Source of the DNA: Rhizophagus irregularis
Taxonomy: Eukaryota > Glomeromycota > Glomeromycetes > Glomerales > Glomeraceae
DNA: 64,000 nt
Assembly: GCF_026210795.1 (NCBI RefSeq)
Contig: NC_089429.1
Coordinates: forward strand, 3,782,001 to 3,846,000
Direction: 5' to 3'
Each line of letters starts with the position of its first letter. The first letter of the stretch is position 1. The position numbers were made by a program, and so were the translations under genes. Shown here piece after piece: positions 48,099 through 59,192 of this stretch. Under the pieces are notes generated by a model that was not told where the DNA came from, made no database searches, and worked only from the letters and a program-made list of their open reading frames with translations.

Positions 48099-48370
48099 TT
48101 TTTTTTAAATAATTATGTTCTCTTTTTCTTATATGGTATAAGTATATTTCTATTTGTTAAGTTAAGAAGCACTTAACTAATTTTCCACCTAAGGTCCTAA
48201 GTTTATTATCTTTAAGTATATCGTGAAGGTTTAATTCACTTATTTTCCAATGCTTCCTTTTTTTCTTCTCTATCCGAATTTTCATTGTTATGAAGTCGGT
48301 ACATTAGTGTATATATATATATATTAAAATTATTAAGTCTGCAGTATTACCGCGACAGTATTATACTTTA
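48099..48370. other. Gene-free AT-rich stretch
   Basis: Holds a short TA microsatellite at about 48,310-48,326; nothing else seen. Confidence 0.4.
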
Positions 48371-48374
48371 AATC

Positions 48375-49120
48375 GGCAAAGATATGCTGTAATCGGCATG
48401 GCTATATTTAAAGGAGCGAATTCCGATTTGTACATCAGACCTGCGATATGAAAAGCGAACAATACTATATAATAATAACAACATCCGAATTTAATATCGG
48501 TTTTATTTAACAAAGATCGGTCATTAAAAATTGGTATTTCCGACTGAATTATCGGATTTCATCGAAAGCTATACTGAAATTGGCATGGCTATATTTAAAG
48601 GAGCGAATTCCGATTTGTACATCAGACCTGCGATATGAAAAGCGAACAATACTATATAATAATAACAACATCCGAATTTAATATCGGTTTTATTTAACAA
48701 AGATCGGTCATTAAAAATTGGTATTTCCGACTGAATTATCAGATTTCATTGAAAGCTATACTAAAATTGGCATGGCTATATTTAAAGGAGCGAATTCCGA
48801 TTTGTACATCAGACCTGTGATATGAAAAGCGAACAATACTATATAATAATAACAACATCTGAATTTAATATCGGTTTTATTTAACAAAGATCGGTCATTA
48901 AAAATTGATATTTCCGACTGAATTATCGGATTTCATCGAAAGCTATACTGAAATTGGCATGGCTATATTTAAAGGAGCAAATTCCGATTTGTATATCAAA
49001 CCTCCGATGTGAAAAGCGGACAATACTATATAATAATAACAACATCCGAATTTAATATTAACAAAGATCGGCCATTAAAAATTGGTATTTCCGACTGATG
49101 TATCGGATTTTATTAAAAAT
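48375..49120. repeat. ~185-bp tandem repeat, about four copies
   Basis: Units carry GGCATGGCTATATTTAAAGG, AGCGAATTCCGATTTGTACA, TGAAAAGCGAACAATACTAT, TTAACAAAGATCGGTCATTA and TTTCCGACTGAATTATCGGA. CCGATT/AATCGG words are dense, as in the 33,300-36,230 and 54,600-54,870 regions, which suggests one transposon family. Confidence 0.85.
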
Positions 49121-49251
49121 CGGCATAAATGGGCAAATCTATACATAAATACGCGAAAAATCGGCATGTATATACTAATATCGGCAAAACTATTTTAAAA
49201 GGGTCAAAATCTGATTTTTTTTCATTCGACCTGTGTCACGTACTGGTTCTT

Positions 49252-49954
49252 TCAGCTCTTTGGACCTTGAGTTTCCAGATCCACGTTGGACCAGTCAATA
49301 ATATTTTCTTTTGGATCAGTTACCTTCTGCTTTCCTTTCATAACAGTCTTAAGCAGGCGAGTCAACTTCTCAACCTGCATCTGTAAAGCTACAAAAGGAA
49401 ATCGGGTTAAAACTAAATCGATTTGTAATAGTTTTTCATATAACTACATACCGGATTCATTGGAATCATTATTTCTCTCATTCTGTTGAGTCGATTGGTC
49501 ATTATTTCTCTCATTCTGTTGAATCGTATCATCATTTCCTTTGTTGTCTTCGTTAACTAAATCAATAAAAATAGGCTTTTTGCCTTTCATTATTTCACAT
49601 CCTTTAGATTCATGATATATTGAATTCAATCGCGCATGATTAACGTAAATTTTCAAAATATACCACTATTTCCCTTGTCCTGAACAATGTCAATTAAAGC
49701 GGGCTTTTGTTTTTTCGTAGGTTCTGATTGTCGTCTTTTTGTACGTCTTAACTCAGGATTACTTTCATTAGATATCGATTGTGAAGAATAAGTAATATAT
49801 TGAGAAATTAAAGAATTTAATAAAAATCAACCAAATTAAATTACCCTTGTTTGGTACTACTCTGCTTATCAGATTTTCTATCTGAATCACTATTCGAATG
49901 GTGACGTTTTTTAGATTTTTTTGACTTTTTGTTTTTTTTATTTTTATTAGTCAT
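49252..49954 (-). CDS. Small lysine-rich gene divergent from CACTA transposase 2
   Basis: From ATG at 49,954: MTNKNKKNKKSKKSKKRHHS, then SNSDSDRKSDKQSSTKQG and a GTAATT donor. Later exons read LRRTKRRQSEPTKKQKPALI, KGKKPIFIDLVNEDNKGNDD, two near-repeats of QQNERNND, and finally LQMQVEKLTRLLKTVMKGKQ and NIIDWSNVDLETQGPKS to a TGA at 49,252-49,254. Intron borders near 49,450 (GTATGT...TTGTAG) are clear; the first two are less certain. It is polar and basic with a short final coiled coil. About 760 bp separate it from the transposase start. Probably an accessory gene of the same element; function unknown. Confidence 0.5.
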
Positions 49955-50715
49955 ATTTGAATGTATTTACAATTTCGGTAAATTTTTATGTATAGAATAA
50001 TATAGGATTTTTTTACAAAAATCAGTAACGAGCGAGAGAGAAAAAAAAAAGTCTGTCTAAAAATTAGACTTATATATATATATTTATTTAATAGTTTAAA
50101 ATAAACTTTTACGAACCATTGATATTTATGATTAAACTTAAATAAATCAATTTCATCAATTTTCACCGATTAATAAATAGTATAATATAAAAATAAATTG
50201 TATCAAATTTTCGCAAGATTAATAAATTATATACTATTGATATATTTAAAAAATAAATTGTATCAAATTTTCTCAGGATAAATTATATACTATTGATATA
50301 TTTAAAAAATAAATTGTATCAAATTTTCTCAGGATAAATTATATACTATTGATATATTTAAAAAATAAATTGTATCAAATTTTCGCAAGATTAATAAATT
50401 ATATACTATTGATATATTTAAAAAATAAATTGTATCAAATTTTCGCAAGATTAATAAATTATATACTATTGATATATTTAAAAATAAAAAAATAAATCAA
50501 TTGATATATTTAGAAATAAATTGTATCAATTTTCGCAATCTCTTTATTAACCGATTAAAATAAATAGTTTAATTTATCTAATTGTGGTAATATTCGCACA
50601 ATTCAATTCTGATGTATACAATAATTAATCGCAAAGCCAATTGATCAAATTCTCTTGCGAACTAACTGATTGATGTATTTTGAGGAAATTTTGATTACAA
50701 ATTGACGGATTGAAG
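49955..50715. repeat. Spacer with ~60-bp tandem repeats
   Basis: From about 50,190 to 50,560 the unit TAAATTATATACTATTGATA, TATTTAAAAAATAAATTGTA, TCAAATTTTCGCAAGAT repeats five to six times. No gene. Confidence 0.75.
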
Positions 50716-53700
50716 ATGACAAAATCAAAGAAAAATCGCATTAATAAAGATCGTACGAAAGTTACTGATAGTGCACCTAAAACTAGAAAATTTGTCGAAT
50801 GCAATTGTTTGTTGCATTGTGGTAGTAGTAAGTTAGTGGATCCCAGAACATTCAGAAGACATCAAGAAGAAGTTAACCGACTTCAAACAATTGCTTCTGG
50901 ATCTCAGAGTTCTTCAAAACTAAAAGGTACCAGGAACGAACTGTATAATGTAGAATCATCTCCAGATGAAAAAGGAAAAAAAAGAATTAGAGTGGTAGAG
51001 AATATATCAGATGATGATGTTAGCGATGATGATGATGATGGTGATGATGGTGATGAATCTCCCGATGAAAGAGGAAAAAGAAGAATTAGAGCGGTAGAAT
51101 ATTCATCAGATGATGATGATGAATCACCTCTAAGCGATAATGAACCAATGCCAGAAAGACCAGGAAGACAAAAGCGTATCAATAAGATTGACGATATGAT
51201 TCCTGATGATGACGATAGTGATAGTTCTTTGACCGACAGGTCTTTAACAGAAAGTGACGATAACGAATCCTTGACAGAAAATGATGATGAGGCTTCTGAG
51301 GTATCTGGAGATGATGACCGTGATTTAAGTGAAGATGAAGTTCTGATCGAACAATTTACAGCTTCCGATTTTGATGACTATGATTATGAATCAGATCTTA
51401 GAAATCTTGACACAAACATTGACTTTAACGATTCGTGGATACTTTTGTGGATATTCAAATATCAGGCGAGATTTCGTCTTCCTGATGTCGCCATCGATAA
51501 ACTTATTAAATTTTTTAAGATAGTTTTATCAGATGCTGATAAACGACGATTTGAAAGATTCCCTACATCATCTTATTTGGCGAAAAAACTTTTAAAGATC
51601 GTTAAGCAAGAAAAGACATACGTAGTATATCCAGATTGTAATACTTTGTATAAAGTTTCAGAAATTTTGACACAAAATCAAAATGTAGAGTTCAGATGTA
51701 CCCATGTGGAGTTTCCGAATCATCCAAAGCACAGCAAAAGATAAGCTTGCGGAGCAAAATTAACAAATAAGATCCCGATAGTTAAGGGATTTGCCAGAAA
51801 ACCTAAAATGTTATTTCCGGTACCTTCTCTAAAGACCCAAATAATATCGATGTATCAGCGCCCAGGTTTTGTAGAGTCACTTCAAAAATGGACAAATCGG
51901 GTTAATATAGCAAATTTATATACCGATATTTATGATGGAAAAGTATGAAAAACATTTCCGTCTTCCTTAGACAACCCGGATACTCGATTTTTTACAAATG
52001 AGACAGCCGATTCTAATCTTGGGATCATGATTAATTTAGACTAGTTCCAACCATTTAATTCGTCAGCTTACAGCTCTGGTGTTATCTATGGAGTCATATG
52101 TAATCTTTCCCGTGATATTAGATTTAAACGTGAAAACATACTATATCTTGGACTTCTACCAGGACCGGAAGAGGTAAAATTACACAAGATAAATCATTAT
52201 CTTAGTCCAATTGTTGACGAATTGTTAGAATTCTGGGTTGGTGTTGATTTACCTTCTACCGATTTGCATCCAACTGGTAAAAGAATCTGGATGGCGGTAA
52301 TTTGCTGCAGCAATGACATACCGGCTGCTAGAAAATTATGCGGTCATATTTCAGCATTGGTTGGCTGCCATCGATGCTATAAAATAGCTAACATCAGCGG
52401 AAGAAAGCTTAATTATGGAGGGTTTGATGACATGACCAAGTGGTTCGTGCAAAAAGATCTAAATGAACATCAACGCAATGCCGAACATTAGCGGTTGTGT
52501 AAATCTAAGTACGAAAGAAAAAAACATGTTTCCGAAACTCACGTACGTTGGTCAGAGTTGTTAAGATTGCCGTATTTCAACTTGATCAGATTTCTTGTGG
52601 TTAATCCAATGCATAATTTATTTTTGGGAATTGCGCATTGGATCGTGAAAAGGTTGTGGATAGATGGCGGGAAAATAACAAAAACCCATCTTAAATTGAT
52701 GGAAAAAAGAGCAAAAAAGATCCAAGTTCCGGTTGATTTAGAAAGGATACCTTCTAAAATAGCAACCGGAGAAGGATTTTTTGGATATACAGCTGATCAA
52801 TAGAGGTCGTTTATTATGATTTATGCAACACTGATTATGTGGGATCTTTTGGACGAGGCTGATCGGAAAATTTTAGCAAATTTTGTAAGAGCCTGTACTT
52901 TGCTTGTTTGTCGAATTGTTAACAAAAGCGCACTGCTCAAAGCTCATTACCGACTGCACCAAGTAGCTCGTTTAATTGAGGAAAATTACGGACAGGAGAA
53001 AATAACTCCAAATATCCATTTATCTCTCCACATCGTTGAATGTTGCCAAGATTATGGACCGCTTTATTCGTTCTGGTGTTATTCATTTGAACGAATGAAT
53101 GGCGTATTAGGTAAAACACATTGATTGTTGAAAATCAAAATTTCTAATTGGCAAATTGGTAACGGATAAACTTATTGTTTAAATAGGTTTCCTTCCTAAT
53201 AGTAAACGTACTATTGAATTAGAATTGTTGCGAATCATCGTGCAAAATTCGCGGTGTTAACAGGTCCGTCTCAGACTCTGTCAACTATAACTAAACGTTA
53301 GGGAGTCAATAGCTATAACGTAGTTTATATCAGCAAGACACACAAAAACACAATACGCAAAATATAACACAATCACAGTTCATTTTTAATATAAGAGTTT
53401 ATTAAATAGTTAATACAAGTTAATCCCTAACTTATACTATCTATTTTCTATCTATCTGACACACTGACACACACTTTAACTTAAGAAAAATCAAAAGATA
53501 TTTATATAAAAATAAAATATAAAGAAAATAATATAACTAAAATAAATAAAGTAAATAAAATAAATGTAATAAATAAAAGAAATAATAAAAATAATAAAAA
53601 TAACATAAATAATATAAATAACAAAAATAACAATTGTAACGTTAATCAGATCTACAAAATTATTTGATTACATAATGATTGATCTACTAATTAATCATCT

Positions 53701-54558
53701 GATTTTTGAATCACGTGATTTTTACTGCGCCATAATCTTCGTTATCAGCGGTTAGACAGCTTAATATCCGTCCAATCGGATAATGCAAAATTGATGAATG
53801 CATTACCTTTGGTTCAATCTCGATTAACAACTGGAAGTTTGGCAGCTTATGATGGGTTTGATTTTAATGAACTTTACCATTTTATGCAAAATTTTCATCA
53901 AAATATCGATAACACGATTACTACTGGTAGCGAAGAATTTCTGGGAGAGATGCTTACTCCAAGAAATCGAGTATCATTACCAAATGCCACATATGAACTA
54001 TTGGTGAAATATTATAATGATATATACGATTGGAATTTTACATCAATTGCTGATTTAGCTTCGAGTGATTTATCATCAGGAGATTCCAATCAATCAATCG
54101 TTGTATTGCCAATCGTAACCCAGTTTGGTCGTATTCAGATTGCTGCCAAAATTTTTGGGTCAAAAAGTGCACCCCGATATCAAAGAAGTTCATATATTCT
54201 GGCCAAATTTATACAGGACGATGAGTCTATAGACATTTACCCTGGTTATGTTCAGTATTATTTCGAGCATACAGTTCAGCTGCCAATCGGTCCTAAGACG
54301 CATCGGCTCGCTTTTGTCAACTGGTATTTATGGGCACCAAATGAGAAAACAAGGTTTCATTGCAGAATCGGCAATTGGGATGATAAAAGTTGCAACGTTG
54401 AATTGTGGAAATATGATTTCCACGAATTATCTAGAGATGCCATCATGCCGATTCATAACATATACAGTCGATTCTTACCTAGCAAATTTACAGTTGGCAC
54501 ACGAAATCCAACTACTTATATGGCAGTCATACCAATTAATAGACAATTTCATTTGTAA
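50716..54558 (+). pseudogene. CACTA-type transposase 2, five stops and a solo LTR insertion
   Basis: Exon 1 (50,716-53,110) and exon 2 (53,187-54,558, minus an LTR) join in frame to 1,089 codons. It matches transposase 1 throughout: CNCLLHCGSSKLVDPRTFRR, an acidic region, WILLWIFKYQARFRLPDVAI, CCSNDIPAARKLCGHISALV, VVNPMHNLFLGIAHWIVKRL, FWCYSFERMNGVLG and, at the end, RNPTTYMAVIPINRQFHL. The DPMH motif has changed to NPMH. Stops: TAA at 51,742 (Gln expected), TGA at 51,946, and TAG at 52,042, 52,489 and 52,801; the last four fall at Trp codons of transposase 1 (IW, DWFQP, EW-type, MWKTF). No frameshift is present. The LTR (53,255-53,747) separates FLPNSKRTIELELLRIIVQN from LDSLISVQSDNAKLMNALPL. 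Confidence 0.85.
53255..53747 (-). mobile_element. Solo LTR inside the transposase 2 gene
   Basis: It starts TGTTAACAGG and ends CGTTATCA, with a 4-bp direct repeat GCGG (53,251-53,254 and 53,748-53,751). Removing it with one GCGG restores the transposase frame exactly. No internal coding sequence is present, so it is a solo LTR of 493 bp. The strand follows from resemblance to the LTR at 7,917-8,438, where gag gives the direction; the resemblance is partial. Confidence 0.8.
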
Positions 54559-54875
54559 TAAAACAGAATTCATTTACGTTTAAAATAAGTTATCTGATAA
54601 ATAAATTTATAATTTACTAACAATCGAATTACAATTTGTTTTAAATTTATAAATTACTAACAATCGGTCACTATTTGTTTTAAAAAGAGTAATCGGTAAA
54701 TTAAACTAAATGATAGTTATCAATCGGTAAATTTAAACTAAAAGATAGTTATCAATCGGGTATTAATCTGATTGATACCCGATCAAAGTGTACACCAATT
54801 TCTAACTATTGAATAAATCAGGTGACCGATCAAAAAAAAAGTTACCAATCGGGTAAATACCCGATTGGTCAGCGT
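54559..54875. repeat. AATCGGTAAA / CCCGATTGGT cluster behind transposase 2
   Basis: CAATCGGTMA words occur repeatedly, with AATCAGGTGACCGAT near 54,815 (compare AATCAGGTGACCGAA at 33,353) and a palindrome ACCAATCGGGTAAATACCCGATTGGT near 54,843. It is probably subterminal DNA of the CACTA element. No inverted end found. Confidence 0.6.
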
Positions 54876-54879
54876 TTTA

Positions 54880-55400
54880 CCTGTGAAAGTCTGGTTCGTA
54901 TTATTCATCCGGCAACCTAAAAAAAAGAAAAATAGAAGCGTTAGAACGTTTCTCTTAAAAAAATTGTTATCCCTTCCCTCCTTCACTTACATAATTCCAA
55001 AGTCCGGTTCATAGTTTTCGTTCGGCAACCTGAAAAAAAGAGGAAAGAAATGTTATATAACGTTTCTTAAAGAATTAATAAAAAACCTCTGACCTTCTTT
55101 TTACCTAAATTCCAAAGTCCAGTTTGTAGTTTTTGTCCGGTAACCTAAAAAAAGAGAAGAAGCGTTTAGTAACGTTTCTTAAAGAATATAATGAAAAAAA
55201 TACACTCCCCAACCTCCTTTTTTACCTAAATTCTGAAGTCCAGTTCGTATTATTCGTCTGGCAACCTAAAAAAAAAGAAAAAGAGAAGCGTTAGTAACAT
55301 TTCTCAAAAAAATAAAATATAATCCCCCCTTCCACTTACATAATCCAAAAGTCTGGTCGTAGTTTTCGTCCGGCAATCTGAAAAAAAAGGAAACATTTGA
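54880..55400 (+). repeat. ~115-bp satellite array
   Basis: About five units have the order AAAGTCYGGTTCGTAGTTTT, CGTCCGGCAACCTAAAAAAA, GAGAAGCGTTAGTAACGTTT, CTTAAAGAAT, then a C/T-rich part ending TTACCTAAATTC. The purine tract and palindromic core occupy the same places as in the 135-bp satellite at 9,040-10,275. Confidence 0.8.
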
Positions 55401-55800
55401 TCCAGCGGCTTTTTTTATAATAGATAATCTACAGATTATCAAACTATATGTATGTCATATGACTTCGGCGCTGTTATAGGATCAGACCATTTATTTCGTT
55501 GATACACAGTAAAAAAAAAAAACATATATATATATTTTTTATTTTTTTTTGTAAGTCCTATTTTTTGTAAAACGCTGGACTCTTGGAGACCAGGATGAAC
55601 CGTCAAACTGTACCTATATAATAAAGGTAATGTGGGAGAAGGGGTTATGTGTTTTGTAATTAAGAAACGTTTTTAACGTTTCTTTCTTTTTTTTTTGTAA
55701 AACTAGAACGTCAGACTCTTAGAAACGAACCCGGACTTGAAATGTAAGGAATATGGGAAGGGGGAGTGGTGTTTTGTAATTTAAAGTAAAATTATTTATA
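55401..55800 (-). repeat. Inverted, diverged units of the ~115-bp satellite
   Basis: From about 55,540 the sequence reads the complement of the array: GTAAAACGCTGGACTCTTGG, GGTTATGTGTTTTGTAATTA, AGAAACGTTTTTAACGTTTC and a T-rich tract. 55,401-55,540 holds no gene. Confidence 0.5.
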
Positions 55801-55879
55801 ATTCTAAACTTGTATAATATTTAATTAGATTTTTTCAATAACTGGTTTAATAACATGTTTTAAAATATTTTTTTTTATA

Positions 55880-57400
55880 CAGTTTTTAAAACTCTTTAAA
55901 TTCCATATGGGAAGGGTTCATATGGGATATCTAATAGAAAATTTTTTTTAAGAGATTTTCTAAAAGTTCATATGGGAAGGGTCCGTATGGGATATCTGAT
56001 AGAAAAATTTTCTTTTGATAGACAGATAGAGATTTTTTTTTTTGAAATTTCTAAAAGTTCGTATGGGAAGAGTTCATATGGGATATTTTGATAAAGATTT
56101 TCTAAGAGTTCGTATGGAAGGGTTTATATGGGATATCTGATAGAAAATTTTTTTTTTAAGAGATTTTCTAAGAGTTCATATGGGAAGGGTTCATATGGGA
56201 TATCTGATAGAAAAATTTTTTTTAATAAATAAATAGAGATTTTTTTTTTTTTTGAGATTTCTAAAAGTTCGTATGGAAAGAGTTCATATGGGATATTTTG
56301 ATATAGATTTTCTAAGAGTTTGTATGGAAGGGTTCGTATGGGATATTTTAATAGAGATTCTTTTTGTGAAATTTTTTAAGAGTTCATATGGAAAGGGTTT
56401 GTATGAGATATTTTTTAATAGAAAATTTTTTTTAAGAGATTTCCTAAGATTCGTATAGGATATTTTTGATAAATAGAGATTTTTTTTTGAGATTTCTAAA
56501 TTTCGTATGAGAAGAGTTCATATGGGATATCTAATAGAAAAATTTTTTTTTGATAGGATAGATAGAAATTTTTTTTTTTTGAGATTTCTAAAAAGTTCAT
56601 ATAGAAAGAGTTCATATGGGATATTTTGATAAAGATTTTCTAAGAGTTCGTATAGAAGGGTTCATATGGGATATTTTAATAGAGATTTTTTTGTGAAATT
56701 TTTTAAGAGTTCATATGGGAAGGGTTCATATGAGATATTTTTTGATAGAAAATTTTTTTTAAGAAATTTCCTAAGATTCGTATAGGATATTTTTGATAAA
56801 TAGAGATTTTTTTTTGAGATTTCTAAATTTCGTATGGGAAGAGTTCATATGGGATATCTGATAGAAAAATTTTTTTTTGATAGGATAGATAGAAATTTTT
56901 TTTTTTTGAGGTTTCTAAAAGTTCGTATGGGAAGAGTTCATATGGGATATTTTGATAAAGATTTTCTAAGAATTCGTATAGAAGGGTTCGTATGGGATAT
57001 CTGATAGAAAATTTTTTTTTGAAAGATTTTCTAAGAATTCATATAGGATATTTTTGATAAACAGAGATTTTTTGATTTTGAGATTTCTAAGTGTTCGTAT
57101 GGGAAGAATTCGTATGGAATATTTTGATAAAGATTTTCTAAGAGTTCGTATGGGAAGAGTTTGTATGGGATATTTTAAATAGAGATTTTTTTTGTGAAAT
57201 TTTTTAGGGTTCGTATAGGATATCTTTGATTAATAAAGATTTCTTTTTTGTAAAATTTTTTAGAGTTCGTATGGATATTTTTGATAGAAAATTTTTTTTT
57301 TGAAATTTTCTAAGATTCATATAGATTCTTTTTTTGAAATGTTCTAAGAATTTGTATGAGATATTTTTAATAGAGAATTTTTTTAGAATTCGTAACATTA
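55880..57400. repeat. Satellite array with TTCRTATGGGAAGAGTTCAT units
   Basis: Units of roughly 80-100 bp repeat AGTTCATATGGGAAGGGTTC, ATATGGGATATCTGATAGAA, AAATTTTTTTTAAGAGATTT and TCTAA, with variable T-tracts. Minus- and plus-strand open frames here are by-products. Array length about 1.5 kb. Confidence 0.85.
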
Positions 57401-57437
57401 AATAAAAAATAATATACTTTTTATTAAATTTATATTA

Positions 57438-57574
57438 CCGTACGGTTTCGAAATTAAGCAACCCCCCGAAAATAAGCAACCCTGGCCCGCATTAAGCCGA
57501 TTTTGGCCGGAACTATGAGGACTTTGGCCAGAATTAAGTGCAAAAAATGGTTGCGTAATTTCGGAACCGTACGG
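57438..57574. mobile_element. 137-bp MITE flanked by TA
   Basis: Its ends are inverted repeats of about 26 bp (CCGTACGGTTTCGAAATTAA against CCGTACGGTTCCGAAATTAC), flanked by TA (57,436-57,437 and 57,575-57,576). The interior has GGCCGGAACTATGAGGACTT. TA flanks point to the Tc1/mariner group. Non-coding. Confidence 0.75.
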
Positions 57575-57576
57575 TA

Positions 57577-58384
57577 AATAAATTAATATTATTAAACAAT
57601 TTTAAAAAAATTTAGGTCTCTGAAAGTCAAGGTAAATTTGATTCAAATTTAAAAGGTCACTATATGTAAGATAAAATTATGAGACGAGTAAATTCAATAT
57701 TTATCTATTATTAACCAATTAAAATTCAGTCTGATCTTTATGCACGTGACCTGATCTTAACATGCATATAAATTACCAAACTAGAGTTTGTTTATTTTTC
57801 AAAAAATATACACGCTCTTTCTTTTCTGTTTTTTTCTTACTCTCTTTACATTTTATAGGTATATTAATTATTGTATTTTTGTCATTAAATTTATTGTATT
57901 GACTATATTTTATTTTATAATATTATCACTTTTTAATATTATTAACGTAATAATATATTTCTTTTTTTTATATTACTAATGTTATTCTTTTTTTTTATAT
58001 TTTACTAACATCATCACGTATTTTTCTTTTTTTTTATTAAACTCTTCATAATACTAATTTTGTATTTATACTTTACTATGATTACTAACTTTTATACTTT
58101 ACTATGATTACTAACTTTTACACTTTACTATTTATTAAATATTACTAACTTTATCAAATATTACATCATTTTGTAGTATAAAGTATTTAAAAAAGATTAT
58201 GAATGGTTTTTATTTTAAATATTAATAGATAAAGACACTATGTATTTTATTGTTTGTAGAGTTTATAATTTTAATAAATATTATAATATGCTGTAATAAA
58301 TTTTATTATTGGTTATATGATTACTACCATAAATTAACCCATAAATTGACTACCATAAATTGACCATCGATTGACCATAAGTTG
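57577..58384. other. Gene-free AT-rich stretch
   Basis: Very AT-rich with short ACTTTTATACTTTACTATGA repeats near 58,060-58,130. No gene. Confidence 0.45.
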
Positions 58385-58490
58385 ACCATTGATTGTCCAG
58401 TCACCAATCTGTCACCAATCAGTCACCAATCGGTCATCAATCAGTCACCAATCTGTCACCAATCTGTCACCAATCGGTCACCAATCGGTA
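58385..58490. repeat. Second CACCAATCGGTCA cluster
   Basis: Nine or so TCACCAATC(G/T)GT words in tandem, the same word as at 32,516-33,295 but all in one orientation. Likely end DNA of the same transposon family. Confidence 0.7.
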
Positions 58491-58492
58491 TA

Positions 58493-58562
58493 CAGTCAAC
58501 TCTCTTTATAGTCACACATTTGGGACAGTCCATATTTGGTGATTATGAGCAAACAGTCTTAT
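58493..58562 (+). mobile_element. Truncated pogo/Tigger-like end
   Basis: TA is followed by CAGTCAACTCTCTTTATAGT, then a GGGACAGTCC word and GAGCAAACAGTC. CAGTC.ACTC..TTATA is the usual start of pogo/Tigger ends, with TA as target site. The rest of the element is missing; the LINE 3' end begins here. Confidence 0.5.
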
Positions 58563-59192
58563 GACTTTATTTTTTATTAAAATTTAAACGAAAAGTACAA
58601 GAAACAAATCGAACTATATTACAGAATATATAAAATTTAAACAAAAATAAAAAAAACTAGCTTCACGATTCATACAAGTAAAGAAATCTAAACAAAATAA
58701 AATTAAGTAAAGAAAAACTAAACTATTACAGAAACGCATACCCCATCTTTACCCGAAGGCCAGTGTGAGTCAACTATCCAGCATGTCCTAAGATCCGATC
58801 CGTTACCAAAAAGAAATCCTAAGTAGAGGCTGAACTGTTAAGCGGCGCCAAAAATCCAAATGTGAAATCCAAGATCCCCCACGGATTATAGAAGAGGAAA
58901 CCCAAGAAACCCAGGAATCTGAGGAAACTGTCGCCAGGGAAGGTATTGAAGAATCAGGAGGAATGTTAAATGAAGTGCGTGAAATAGAAGAAGGATCAAG
59001 AGCTGACAATTTCATTTTTTTAGTGATGCCTTGAGCTGATTCCCAATGATGAAAGAAAATAGAGCGGCACAACCAGATCTGAACATAAAGGTCAAAATGA
59101 AAGTCGTGCAAAGGTGTATCTAAGATAGACCATATGGTAGGTGAAGAGAAATAAATTCCAAGGAATTCAGTAAGGGATAACGGTATAAGTTC
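58563..59192 (-). other. LINE 3' untranslated region
   Basis: It is less AT-rich than its surroundings and has a 102-codon open frame at 58,803-59,111 with Ser-rich composition and no known domain, which I do not accept as a gene. Confidence 0.5.

Noticed and set aside
58803-59111. 102-codon minus-strand frame downstream of the LINE ORF
   Set aside because: It lies in the LINE 3' untranslated region, has no domain, and its length is expected in this less AT-rich stretch.
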